Shown: positions 1 to 7,816, counted from the first letter of the stretch. The stretch: DNA of 7,828 bases from DATKZS01 sp035527835 [NCBI: bacterium] (GCA_035527835.1 DATKZS010000068.1:1-7828); one strand, 5' to 3'. A program made the numbers and translations. The notes: generated by a model from the sequence alone, not told the origin.

Positions 1-1164
1 GGCATCTCTCCGGGCCTGGATTTTAATTCCCGCGGCCGGGACGACACCGAGAAGCTCAAGGCCAAGCTCAAGGGGCTGTTCGACGCGGGCGTCAGGTCGT
101 TCACCCTGTGCTTCGATGACATCGGGCCGCCGGGATCGAGCGTCAAGAAGAGCGCGGCAATGAAGCAGGCGCGGCTGGTGAACGAGGTTTATGACTACCT
201 GCAGTCGCTCGACCCGGGGACTGAGCTCTTTTTCGTGCCCACTGTTTACTCGCGGACCTATTCCTACTGGAAGAAGAAGAGAAGCGGGGAGGCCAGGTAT
301 CTCGAGGCCTTGGCGCAGGTGAACCAGAATGTGCTGATTTTCTGGACCGGGCCGGGCAACGTGTTCTCGGCCGAGATCAAGACGGACGAGGCCATGGAGC
401 TTAAAAAGCTCTGGGGCCGGCCGGTGCTGATCTGGGACAACTACCCGGTGAACGACATCGCGCTCCGGTTCAACATTTTCACCGGCCCGTATCTGGGGCG
501 CGACGCGGACCTGGGCCGTGCCGCAGGCGGGATTTTCCTGAACCCGATGTACCTGCCCAACGCGAGCCGGATCGCGCTGTCCACGGCCGGCGAGTACATG
601 ACCAGAAAGGATTACGACCCGTGGGGCGCGTATGACCGGGCGCTCCGGCTCGCGGGCGGGAGCGGGGAAGGCTACCGGAGCCTGAAGACGCTGGCGGACA
701 GTCTCATCCCGCATCCGGTGTTTTCCGAGCTTTCCGTGGAGCGGGTGCCGGCGTTCGGGGCGATCGAGGACCTGTGGTCGGCGCGGGCCAGCGGAGAGGG
801 AGTGGAGAAGGCCCAGGACCGGCTGGGGAAAATTTTCACGGACTTCGCGGCCAATCCTCAGGCGCTGCAAGCCAGTCTGGACCACGGCGAGCTAACGCCG
901 GAGCTCATGCCCGCGAGCGAGAAGCTTGCGTTATATGGAGAGGCCGGGCGGAATTGCCTGGAGCTGATGAACGAGCGGCGGCCGGACCGGCGCACGGTGC
1001 TGCGGCGCGAGATCCTGGAGCTGCAGGCGCGGTCACGGGTGATCCCCTGGAAAGTGGCCGATGAGACCAGCTCGCTCGCCTATTCGCTGATCGGGATCAC
1101 GCCCGGCCGGCGCAGCGTGCTCGACGACTTCATAAACCGCGCGCTCCGGGAAGTCCCGATGTGA
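1..1164 (+). CDS. GH84-type beta-N-acetylglucosaminidase, 3' part (5' end outside window)
   Basis: The frame is open from base 1 to the TGA at 1162-1164, giving 387 residues with the N-terminus missing. ATG 160 is internal, because clear family sequence lies before it. The visible part opens with ISPGLD and then shows LCFDD with a consecutive Asp pair at residues 39-40, the position of the paired catalytic acids of GH84 enzymes, which use substrate-assisted catalysis on the N-acetyl group. IWDNYPVND at about residues 144-152 matches the conserved substrate-binding stretch of the (beta/alpha)8 barrel. The last ~170 residues look helical, as in the domain after the barrel in bacterial GH84. The family removes beta-linked GlcNAc from glycans, mucins or glycoproteins. 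Any signal peptide or N-terminal domain would lie upstream of the window. The next gene has its own promoter, so this is probably the end of a transcription unit. The family is fairly sure; the natural substrate is unknown. Confidence 0.85.
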   Translation, partial: GISPGLDFNSRGRDDTEKLKAKLKGLFDAGVRSFTLCFDDIGPPGSSVKKSAAMKQARLVNEVYDYLQSLDPGTELFFVPTVYSRTYSYWKKKRSGEARYLEALAQVNQNVLIFWTGPGNVFSAEIKTDEAMELKKLWGRPVLIWDNYPVNDIALRFNIFTGPYLGRDADLGRAAGGIFLNPMYLPNASRIALSTAGEYMTRKDYDPWGAYDRALRLAGGSGEGYRSLKTLADSLIPHPVFSELSVERVPAFGAIEDLWSARASGEGVEKAQDRLGKIFTDFAANPQALQASLDHGELTPELMPASEKLALYGEAGRNCLELMNERRPDRRTVLRREILELQARSRVIPWKVADETSSLAYSLIGITPGRRSVLDDFINRALREVPM

Positions 1165-1181
1165 GAAGGGTGACCGCGCTC

Positions 1182-1211
1182 TTGGCAATTGCCCGCAAAT
1201 GGAAATATACT
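1182..1211 (+). promoter_or_regulatory. Candidate sigma70-type promoter for the GlpX-like gene
   Basis: TTGGCA at 1182-1187 (5 of 6 to TTGACA) lies 18 nt before TATACT at 1206-1211 (5 of 6 to TATAAT). The pair falls in the 84-nt gap after the glycosidase stop and ends 37 nt before the ATG at 1249, which implies a short leader containing the GGAGGA ribosome-binding site at 1237-1242. Assigned from consensus match and position only. Confidence 0.5.
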
Positions 1212-1248
1212 GAAAGCCTCGCGAGCCACGGATAATGGAGGAAAGATC

Positions 1249-2925
1249 ATGAGCGGCCCACTTCGTTACAACATCGCCGACGATCGGCTTGCTTACACCG
1301 GCCGGCACGAGGCCGAGGAGATGAGCCGGGACAAGGTGTCCACTTTTAACCTGAGGCACCAGGAGGTCTTGAGCTTTTACGGGCTCGAGCTCATGAGCGG
1401 CACGGTGTACATGATTGACGACCGGACCAACGGCCGTTCGAACCTGGGGGTGTTCCGGTCGAAGCAGCTCCGGCAGGCGGTGATCCTGGCGGCGGCCCTG
1501 CCGGCGGCGGCGGTGGTGATTCACGGGTTCGGCTCGCTGAAGAACGTTCCCAAGGACCTGCAGACCAAGGACCTGGAGAACAAGTTCAAGCGGATGAATG
1601 ACCGGATCGCGGCGCAGGTGATGGGCGAGGTGCTTCAAATCACCACGGAGAACCTGGCGGTTGGCGAGGAGGTGGTGATCGAGAGCGCGATCACGGAGGG
1701 GGTGCGGGCCAAGCCGGGGGTGGAGCCGGGCGGCAACCCGACCATCGCGGTGGGCACGGTGTACGGCAAGGAGGAGCACTGCCGGCGCTACGGCCGCGGG
1801 CTGGGGCCGGAGGTGGACATGCTCTCGATGGGCTCGGACGTGATTGACGGCACGGGCAAATCGGTGAAGGGCCTGCACAGCTCGCTCACGGCGCTGTTCG
1901 TGACCGAGTCGGGAGTGAAGCGGCACCTGCCGGACATCTACGTCGAGCGCTGGATGGCGGGCGCGCCGTTTCCCGAGTTCAACCCGCGCGAGACGAACCT
2001 GAAGGAAGAGGCCGACATCATCGCGGGCGCGTATAACATGAAGGACTACGCGGAGCTAAGCGCGTTTTTTCTGGACCGGCCGCGGCACCAGCCGGCCATG
2101 GACCAGTTGAACGCGATGGGGATCGCGACGCCGTTCGACAAGGACGGGGACCTGTTCCCGTCGCTGGTGATGGGGCTCGAGGGCTTAAGCTTCCCTGACG
2201 GGCGGCCGCTGAACAGCATGATCGGGGAGATCGGCGGGTCGGCGGAATGGGCGGTGGGCGTGCTGCCGCTGGTCTGGCGGGGCGGGCAGGCGCTGGGGAT
2301 GCTGACCAGCCAGAGCTCGCTCACCAGGAAGGACCTGAGCCCGGAGGAACTGTGGAACGATCGGTTCCACTACACCGAGGAAGAGCTGATGCTGATCCAG
2401 GACGCGCGGTTCGAGCAGAAGCCGTACTTCACCATCCGCGACATCCTGGAGCATCCGTTCGCGGGCGGGGTGAGCGCCTTCTCCGCCATCTCCGACAACT
2501 ACTTCCTGCCCGAGCTCAAGGGCGCGTCGCTCGACCGCGAAAAATGCACCATCACCACCAATACCCTGATGATCAACTCGCTGGGCATGATGGAGCACTG
2601 GCGCCTCACCTTCAAGTGCGTGGAGGGGATGGACGCCACCGCGCGGAAAATGGCCTCGCCCAAGGCCGTGCTGCGCGGGCTCGGCCACGACGGCCTCGGA
2701 GACAAGATCAAGGACATGGCAGATGACGCGACCGCGCTCTTCAGGCTCAAGCAGTTCTTCATCAACGAGTACTACCCTGCCATCATCCACACCGGCGGCA
2801 AAATGGTGCTGCTGGAAAAAACCATCGAGACGCTGATCGCGCGCAACGCCCTGTCCGAGCAGGACCGCGAGATCGTGCGCGCGGCGGTGCGGATCATTCC
2901 CGAGTGGTTCACCCGGGGGGCGTGA
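1249..2925 (+). CDS. GlpX-like (class II fructose-1,6-bisphosphatase family) protein with long extensions
   Basis: The protein has 558 residues. ATG 1249 is chosen because GGAGGA at 1237-1242 sits 6 nt upstream; an in-frame TTG at 1189 lies inside the promoter region and has no such site. Colinear GlpX landmarks are visible: GPEVD (186-190) followed by DVIDGT (197-202), matching GPEVD...DPIDGT of the lithium-sensitive phosphatase superfamily; KDGDL (298-302), matching the ITDGDV region; IGEIGGSAE (325-333), matching GIGGAPEG with its metal-ligand Glu at E333; and a C-terminal block at about 393-456 resembling the GlpX segment with TGVTDG and THSLVMRS. Known GlpX enzymes hydrolyse fructose-1,6-bisphosphate, some also sedoheptulose-1,7-bisphosphate, using divalent metal. 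Here the usual GEGE-x-DEAPM segment is altered to VVIESAITEG (142-151). The protein is also over 200 residues longer than ordinary GlpX (about 320-340), with an unrecognised ~100-residue N-terminus and a helical C-terminus after 460. Family membership is likely; substrate and activity are open. Confidence 0.65.
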   Translation: MSGPLRYNIADDRLAYTGRHEAEEMSRDKVSTFNLRHQEVLSFYGLELMSGTVYMIDDRTNGRSNLGVFRSKQLRQAVILAAALPAAAVVIHGFGSLKNVPKDLQTKDLENKFKRMNDRIAAQVMGEVLQITTENLAVGEEVVIESAITEGVRAKPGVEPGGNPTIAVGTVYGKEEHCRRYGRGLGPEVDMLSMGSDVIDGTGKSVKGLHSSLTALFVTESGVKRHLPDIYVERWMAGAPFPEFNPRETNLKEEADIIAGAYNMKDYAELSAFFLDRPRHQPAMDQLNAMGIATPFDKDGDLFPSLVMGLEGLSFPDGRPLNSMIGEIGGSAEWAVGVLPLVWRGGQALGMLTSQSSLTRKDLSPEELWNDRFHYTEEELMLIQDARFEQKPYFTIRDILEHPFAGGVSAFSAISDNYFLPELKGASLDREKCTITTNTLMINSLGMMEHWRLTFKCVEGMDATARKMASPKAVLRGLGHDGLGDKIKDMADDATALFRLKQFFINEYYPAIIHTGGKMVLLEKTIETLIARNALSEQDREIVRAAVRIIPEWFTRGA

Positions 2926-2958
2926 GGGGCCGGTTTTTTAAGGGGAGACAGGTTTTTG

Positions 2959-3036
2959 TTCGCACCGAGACACAGAGAACACAGAGATTTATTATTTAAT
3001 TTTTATTCCTCTGAGTTCTCTGTGCCTCGGTGCGAA
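2959..3036. repeat. Phased inverted repeat, locus A (28-bp hairpin arms)
   Basis: The left arm at 2959-2986 and right arm at 3009-3036 are reverse complements with only 2 mismatches in 28, separated by a 22-nt loop made almost entirely of A and T. Each arm is built of three related units: CACCGAGA (2963-2970), CACAGAGAA (2971-2979) and CACAGAGA (2980-2987), that is, 8, 9 and 8 nt. The inverted arm repeats the same phasing. No gene lies inside. It follows the GlpX-like stop by 33 nt and could act as a transcription terminator or barrier, although no clean T-tract follows. Related in layout to the repeats around 6346-6822 and 7266-7324. Confidence 0.85.
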
Positions 3037-3080
3037 ATAAATTCTTTCCTCCTCATTCCCAGTATCAAGCGAGTCCAGCC

Positions 3081-4061
3081 TTGAGCGATAGCACTGACGG
3101 ATCCAGGAAGGCGCGGAAGCTCGCGGCGCGCGCGCTGATGTGGGCGGGGGCCGCGGCGGTGCTGGTGTGGATTTTTCGGCGCGTGCCGCTGGACCAGGCG
3201 CTGGAGGCGCTGAGCGGGGTCCGGCTCGGATCGTTCCTGGCGGTGGCCGCGGGTTTTTCCGCGCTCACGCTGCTGCTCGATTCCCTGACCCATTACTGGC
3301 TGTTTAACCGCTTCAACCCTCCGCTCGATTTTTGGAGCACGCTACGCTGCCGCGGAGAGACCTACCTCTTGCTGTCGCTCGGGTTCCTCTACGGTCAGGG
3401 CGGGATGGCCTACGCGGTGAGCCGGCGGGCGAAAAAGCCGCTGGCCGAGGTCACCGGCTCGATCCTGTTCATCATGCTGAACACGCTGATCAGCCTGATG
3501 GTGTTCCCGACGCTGGCGCTGATTTTTTTCATCCGGGAGACGGCGGCGCCGGAGTTCCGGTCATCGCCGGAGTGGAGCATCGTGGTGCGGTGGCTGGTGG
3601 TGTCGTGGCCGCTCATTATTCTGCATTTTGTTTTCTGGGCGCGGCGGTGGGACAACCCTCTAAGGCGGCGGCTGGTGGGAGGGCTCGCGCGGGCTTTTGA
3701 CGATGCGGGGCCCAAGGACTACGCGGTGGCGATCGGGCTCCGGTCGGTTCAGACCGTGGCGTGGTGCGCGTTCACCTGGCTCGGGCTTCGGAGCTTCTCG
3801 GCCCAGGTCCCGCTCTTTGACCTGATGGCGCTCGGGCCGCTGGTCGGGCTGATCAGCGCCATCCCCACTCCCGGCCGCATCGGGCCCGGCCAGGCCGCCT
3901 GGCTCCTGCTCTTCTCCCACCGCGCCGACCCGGCCGCGCTGGTGGCATTCTCCATCGTCTGGGTGATGGGCATCAACGTCATGCGCTGGCTGATCGGCGC
4001 CCTCTTCCTGGCCCTGCCGGGAGCGGGTCCGCTACGAAGGCCTCAGGCCCCTGAGACGTGA
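3081..4061 (+). CDS. Multi-pass membrane protein, LPG-synthase TM / flippase-like family
   Basis: From TTG 3081 the protein has 326 residues. It begins with a short hydrophilic, basic N-terminus (SRKARKLAAR) followed by about 7-9 hydrophobic segments, at roughly 17-32, 50-74, 95-112, 123-150, 166-187, 213-237, 245-262 and 285-312. The segment ISAIPTPGRIGPGQAAWL (259-274) resembles the glycine/proline-rich signature near the C-terminus of the lysylphosphatidylglycerol synthase TM region family (UPF0104, flippase-like domain), which is linked to moving lipids or lipid-linked sugars across the inner membrane. The start is uncertain: an in-frame GTG at 3030 lies inside the right arm of the upstream hairpin and looks spurious, TTG 3081 has only a weak purine-rich site (AAGCGAG), and ATG 3141 would remove most of the basic leader. 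There is no fused synthase domain, so a lipid-transfer enzyme activity is not implied. No functional link to neighbours is evident. Confidence 0.7.
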   Translation: MSDSTDGSRKARKLAARALMWAGAAAVLVWIFRRVPLDQALEALSGVRLGSFLAVAAGFSALTLLLDSLTHYWLFNRFNPPLDFWSTLRCRGETYLLLSLGFLYGQGGMAYAVSRRAKKPLAEVTGSILFIMLNTLISLMVFPTLALIFFIRETAAPEFRSSPEWSIVVRWLVVSWPLIILHFVFWARRWDNPLRRRLVGGLARAFDDAGPKDYAVAIGLRSVQTVAWCAFTWLGLRSFSAQVPLFDLMALGPLVGLISAIPTPGRIGPGQAAWLLLFSHRADPAALVAFSIVWVMGINVMRWLIGALFLALPGAGPLRRPQAPET

Positions 4062-4073
4062 GCAGTATCTCTT

Positions 4074-4111
4074 GAGAAAAATCAGACGGGCTTCCCCAGG
4101 CCGTGGAAGCC
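4074..4111 (-). terminator. Possible intrinsic terminator for the minus-strand small gene
   Basis: GGCTTCC at 4089-4095 pairs with GGAAGCC at 4105-4111 around a 9-nt loop. Read on the minus strand, the stem is followed after about 7 nt by a run of five T (4075-4081 region). It lies just past the 3' end of the minus-strand gene and ends before the stop of the convergent + gene at 4061. The T-run is short and displaced from the stem, so this is a weak call. Confidence 0.35.
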
Positions 4112-4173
4112 GCCGCGGATGGAGGGAGTCACTTCTCGGCCGGCTTTTCCACTTCCGCTTCCTTTACCTTGAA

Positions 4174-4299
4174 TTAATGTTCTTGGCACTCGACGCTGCA
4201 GAAATGGTGCACGTACTCAGCGCCTTCCGCCGTGATGACCACGGAAGTGGGGATATCCTTCTTGCAAACTTCGCAATGCACTTTTTCAATCTCAACCAT
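4174..4299 (-). CDS. Small zinc-finger-like protein (DUF3330-like), 41 aa
   Basis: The minus strand encodes 41 residues from ATG (4299-4297) to TAA (4176-4174), preceded by GGGGTG at a 6-nt spacing. The protein has four cysteines in two pairs: CEVC at 9-12 and FCSVEC at 33-38. Between them lies KKDIPTSVV and an acidic stretch with EYVHH, giving the pattern C-x2-C-x21-C-x3-C expected of a small treble-clef or TRASH/YHS-like metal-binding knuckle. The wording CEVCxKxIP...YVxxFC...C recalls the DUF3330 small proteins, whose role is not well established; some occur near metal-resistance genes. The reading frame continues past the TAA for 14 Lys/Glu/Ala-rich codons to a TGA at 4131-4129, so the protein may once have been longer. 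It is convergent with the flippase-like gene. The coding call rests on the cysteine pattern, ribosome site and terminator. Confidence 0.6.
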   Translation of the reverse strand: MVEIEKVHCEVCKKDIPTSVVITAEGAEYVHHFCSVECQEH

Positions 4300-4440
4300 A
4301 TTTACACCCCGCAATATTTCCATATTCCAGCCGCCCAGAGCGGCCTGAAATGTTCCACCGGATACAATGTAAGGCCGGAGGCCGGATCACGCAAGGGGCG
4401 GGATGTTTTCGGGAATCGGACGGCTTTCAAGTCTCAAGTA

Positions 4441-4469
4441 TTGACATCTCACACGGGGCGGGACAAGAT
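4441..4469 (+). promoter_or_regulatory. Candidate promoter for the methylmalonyl-CoA mutase genes
   Basis: A perfect TTGACA at 4441-4446 is followed 17 nt later by CAAGAT at 4464-4469, only 3 of 6 to TATAAT. Transcription from here would give a leader of roughly 185 nt containing the REP-like inverted pair. The strong -35 and right location support it; the poor -10 makes it tentative. Confidence 0.3.
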
Positions 4470-4526
4470 AGTAAAGGCGTTTCGGATAGCATTTGTTATT
4501 TGGCGAGGCAGTGCCCGCGGCCTTTG

Positions 4527-4599
4527 GTGGGAGCGCCTTTGCGGGCGCGATTCTTGGAAGGGCCGGGACAATGGATCGCGCCCGGAAGGGCGCTCCCAC
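4527..4599. repeat. Inverted pair of REP-like palindromes (BIME-like)
   Basis: Arms at 4527-4551 and 4575-4599 are reverse complements with 2 mismatches in 25, separated by 23 nt. Each arm starts, from its outer end, with GTGGGAGCG and contains its own small palindrome: GCGCC/GGCGC around a short loop on the left, and GCGCCC/GGGCGC around GGAA on the right. An outer GTGG/GTAG-type tetranucleotide followed by an imperfect palindrome is typical of REP sequences mobilised by RAYT transposases, and head-to-head pairs are called BIMEs. No RAYT gene is present in this window. It lies 64 nt before the mutase start, so it could be in that mRNA's leader. Confidence 0.7.
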
Positions 4600-4662
4600 G
4601 CAAGGTAATGGACCTTTGTCAGAAGCCCTGATGTGAAAACCCGACCAAAAGGAGTGAGAGAA

Positions 4663-6327
<1,665 letters not shown>

Positions 6328-6345
6328 ATTTTAGGATTTTATTTT

Positions 6346-6379
6346 ACACAAAGGCGCAAAGTTCACAAAGGAAGAAAGA
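6346..6379 (+). repeat. Phased repeat, locus B left arm
   Basis: Three CRCAAAG units in the 8-9-8 layout: CACAAAGG (6347-6354), CGCAAAGTT (6355-6363) and CACAAAGG (6364-6371), then AAGAAAG. It begins 18 nt after the mutase stop and ends 10 nt before the ATG of the GxxExxY gene. It is the inverted partner of 6789-6822. Confidence 0.8.
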
Positions 6380-6389
6380 AGTTGCAAGA

Positions 6390-6788
6390 ATGGATGAAAA
6401 CGCATTGAGCAAGGAAATAATAGGAGCTGCCATTGACGTTCATCGCGCCTTGGGCCCCGGCCTGTTGGAATCGGTTTATGAAGAATGTTTATGCCGCGAA
6501 ATTATTCTCAGGAACATCGAATTTGAGCGGCAGGTATCCATTCCTGTCCAGTACAAAGGCGTCAAACTGGAGTGTGCTTATAAACTGGACATATTGGTTG
6601 ATGATAAAGTGGTCGTAGAAATCAAATCCGTGGAACAAGTGACTCCAGTCCATTTTAAGCAGCTTTTAACCTATCTGCGCCTCACCGATAAGAAACTGGG
6701 CTTATTGATAAACTTTAATGAAGAGGTTGTTAGAAAGGGCGTTCACAGGATAGTTAATGGTCTCTTGGCGCCTTTGACAAAGGACTGA
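6390..6788 (+). CDS. GxxExxY protein (PD-(D/E)xK nuclease-like family)
   Basis: The protein has 132 residues from ATG 6390. The signature GLLESVY (24-30, G-x-x-E-x-x-Y) follows IDVHRALGPG. A nuclease-like core is visible: D67 in KLDILVDD, then E77-I-K79, and Q91 in the helix HFKQLLTYLRL. This is the arrangement of PD-(D/E)xK nucleases, to which the GxxExxY family (Pfam PDDEXK_3) is assigned. Its cellular role is not established. The length is normal for the family, and no residue of the core looks lost. A GTG at 6324, overlapping the mutase stop as GTGA, is in frame and would add 22 residues encoded largely by the left repeat arm. I prefer ATG 6390, where family similarity begins, although only weak purine-rich sequence precedes it. 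Base composition is clearly more AT-rich than its neighbours, which suggests transfer. Confidence 0.9.
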   Translation: MDENALSKEIIGAAIDVHRALGPGLLESVYEECLCREIILRNIEFERQVSIPVQYKGVKLECAYKLDILVDDKVVVEIKSVEQVTPVHFKQLLTYLRLTDKKLGLLINFNEEVVRKGVHRIVNGLLAPLTKD

Positions 6789-6822
6789 TTTCTTTCCTTT
6801 GCGAGCTTTGCGCCTTTGCGTG
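6789..6822 (-). repeat. Phased repeat, locus B right arm
   Basis: Read on the minus strand the units are CGCAAAGG (6813-6820), CGCAAAGCT (6804-6812) and CGCAAAGG (6796-6803), followed by AAAGAAA. The 8-9-8 phasing matches the left arm at 6346-6379, with a few base differences. It starts immediately after the GxxExxY stop codon and ends 31 nt before the B12-subunit ATG. Confidence 0.8.
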
Positions 6823-6853
6823 AAAAAAACTCATCCATGGAAAGGAGTGCTAA

Positions 6854-7252
6854 ATGGAAGCAAAGATCAGGGTAGTGGTGGCGAAGCCGGGGTTGGATGG
6901 ACACGATCGCGGGGCGAAAGTGGTGGCCAGGGCCTTGCGGGACGCGGGGATGGAGGTGATTTATACGGGGCTTCGGCAGACGCCGGAGCAGATCGTGTCG
7001 GCGGTGGTGCAGGAGGACGCGGACGTGCTGGGGTTGTCAATACTCTCGGGCGCGCACGATTACCTGTTCCCGCGGATCGTGGAGCTGTTGAAGAAGGAGG
7101 GCCGGGAGGACGTGATGGTGCTGGCGGGCGGCATCTTTCCGCCGGAGGACGTGGACGGCCTGAAGAAGCTGGGCATTGCCGAGCTGTTCGGGCCTGGCGC
7201 CAACACCGACGAGGTGGTGAATTTCATCAAGGAGCATGTGAGGAAAAATTGA
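6854..7252 (+). CDS. mcmA2: Methylmalonyl-CoA mutase, small cobalamin-binding subunit
   Basis: The protein has 132 residues; AAAGGAG (6841-6847) lies 6 nt before ATG 6854. It is a complete Rossmann-like B12-binding domain of the base-off/His-on type. DGHDRG (15-20) supplies the D-x-H-x-x-G motif, in which H17 is the lower axial cobalt ligand. LSILSGAH (61-68) is the S-x-L element, and AGGIFPPED (91-99) is the GG motif near the nucleotide tail. The opening [18 protein letters not shown] matches the C-terminal domain of fused mutases almost word for word. It forms the active enzyme with the large subunit encoded at 4663-6327. It lies between two repeat loci, so co-transcription with the large subunit requires read-through across the GxxExxY cassette or a separate promoter. 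The length is typical of stand-alone B12 subunits. Symbol usage varies. Confidence 0.95.
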   Translation: MEAKIRVVVAKPGLDGHDRGAKVVARALRDAGMEVIYTGLRQTPEQIVSAVVQEDADVLGLSILSGAHDYLFPRIVELLKKEGREDVMVLAGGIFPPEDVDGLKKLGIAELFGPGANTDEVVNFIKEHVRKN

Positions 7253-7265
7253 GGAGTTTATAAAC

Positions 7266-7324
7266 CGCGGAGGCGCGGAGGACGCGGAGAAAAAGTTTTT
7301 AAATTAAATCTTGGCGTCTTGGCG
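7266..7324. repeat. Phased inverted repeat, locus C (mismatched arms)
   Basis: The left arm has three units in 8-9-8 layout: CGCGGAGG (7266-7273), CGCGGAGGA (7274-7282) and CGCGGAGA (7283-7290). The right arm, read on the minus strand, has two: CGCCAAGA (7317-7324) and CGCCAAGAT (7308-7316); the third position is AT-rich sequence without a unit. Phasing agrees with loci A and B, but the arms carry different unit variants, so the hairpin is only partial (five or six pairs of seven per unit, counting G-T). An AT-rich 17-nt spacer joins them. It occupies the gap between the B12-subunit and epimerase genes. Confidence 0.7.
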
Positions 7325-7358
7325 TTGAATTTTGGGCCGGGAAGAAAGGAGAAGTTTC

Positions 7359-7766
7359 ATGAAGGTATTGCGGGTAGATCACATCGGGATCGCGGTTCCC
7401 AACCTGGAGGAGGCGAAGAAGTTTTACGAGGGCGTGCTGGGGATCAAGGCCAGCGGAGTGGAGGAAGTGAAGGAGCAGAAGGTGCGGGTGTGCTTCCTGC
7501 CGGCGGGCGACTCGGAGCTGGAGCTCTTGGAGTCCACCGCGCCCGACGGGCCCATCGCCAAGTTCATCGAGAGCAAGGGCGCGGGCATCCAGCACATCGC
7601 GCTCCGGGTGGACAACATCGAGGCGGCGCTGGAGGAGCTGAAAAAAGCGGGGATCAGGGTGATTGACGAGAAGCCCCGCTACGGCGCCGGCGGCGCCCGG
7701 ATCGCGTTCCTCCATCCCAAGGCCACGGGCGGGGTGCTCTTGGAGCTGACGGAGAGGAAGGACTGA
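7359..7766 (+). CDS. mce: Methylmalonyl-CoA epimerase
   Basis: The protein has 135 residues. ATG 7359 is chosen because AAAGGAG (7345-7351) sits 7 nt upstream; in-frame ATG-like extension to 7332 would include that site. It is a VOC-superfamily protein with two babbab modules. VDHIGIAV (6-13) supplies metal ligand H8, GIQHIALRV (76-84) supplies H79, and GVLLEL (125-130) supplies E129, matching the His/His/Glu ligands of known epimerases. The ELELLES segment (53-59) and [10 protein letters not shown] are also typical. The enzyme epimerises (S)- and (R)-methylmalonyl-CoA via metal-stabilised enolate, linking propionyl-CoA carboxylase or transcarboxylase to the mutase. The length is standard for the family. 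Its position directly after the mutase B12 subunit confirms the pathway, though a phased repeat lies between them. Confidence 0.93.
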   Translation: MKVLRVDHIGIAVPNLEEAKKFYEGVLGIKASGVEEVKEQKVRVCFLPAGDSELELLESTAPDGPIAKFIESKGAGIQHIALRVDNIEAALEELKKAGIRVIDEKPRYGAGGARIAFLHPKATGGVLLELTERKD

Positions 7767-7816
7767 TTCTCTAGAGGGCCGTTCGTAAATCCGGCCGGGC
7801 TGCAAGGAGGCTGATC

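Larger units (their letters stand above)
4300..4662. other. Long non-coding interval upstream of the mutase large subunit gene
   Basis: This 363-base stretch separates the start of the minus-strand small gene from the mutase start and should hold promoters for both. Visible elements are a short hairpin (GCCGC 4330-4334 with GCGGC 4340-4344), a 9-nt direct repeat GGGGCGGGA at 4395-4403 and 4455-4463, a TTGACA box at 4441 and the REP-like pair at 4527-4599. Open frames through it on the + strand show no recognisable protein. I looked for the conserved B12-box of a cobalamin riboswitch, plausible before a B12 enzyme gene, and did not find one. Confidence 0.6.
6346..6822 (+). mobile_element. Putative GxxExxY cassette bounded by inverted phased repeats
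   Basis: About 477 bp bounded by inverted arms at 6346-6379 and 6789-6822, with a single gene filling the interior: its ATG lies 10 nt from the left arm and its stop abuts the right arm. The interior is visibly AT-richer than the flanking mutase genes, and it separates two subunits of one enzyme that are normally adjacent or fused. These points suggest a later insertion. No transposase and no obvious target-site duplication are seen; outside the arms there are only T-rich (left) and A-rich (right) runs. The mechanism of movement is therefore unknown, and calling it mobile is inference. Confidence 0.4.

Noticed and set aside
1033-1926. Minus-strand open frame across the glycosidase end and GlpX-like start
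   Set aside because: It overlaps two supported genes and a promoter, and reads as His/Arg/Pro-rich shadow sequence.
3030-3080. GTG 3030 as the start of the flippase-like protein
   Set aside because: The codon lies in the right arm of the locus A hairpin with no ribosome site, and the added residues are repeat-derived and hydrophilic.
4072-4608. Plus-strand open frame of about 178 codons between the flippase-like and mutase genes
   Set aside because: It runs through a candidate terminator, opposite the cysteine-bearing small gene and across the REP-like pair; there is no good ribosome site and no recognisable protein.
4300-4662. Cobalamin riboswitch upstream of the B12-dependent mutase
   Set aside because: No B12-box-like conserved core was seen; GGCAGTGCC-like pieces near 4506 are not enough.
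6346-6379. CRISPR-type array
   Set aside because: Units are 7-9 nt and contiguous, with no 20-40 nt unique spacers and no cas gene.
6330-6840. Target-site duplication around the GxxExxY cassette
   Set aside because: Only T-rich sequence before and A-rich sequence after the arms is present, which extends the inverted repeat and is not a direct repeat.
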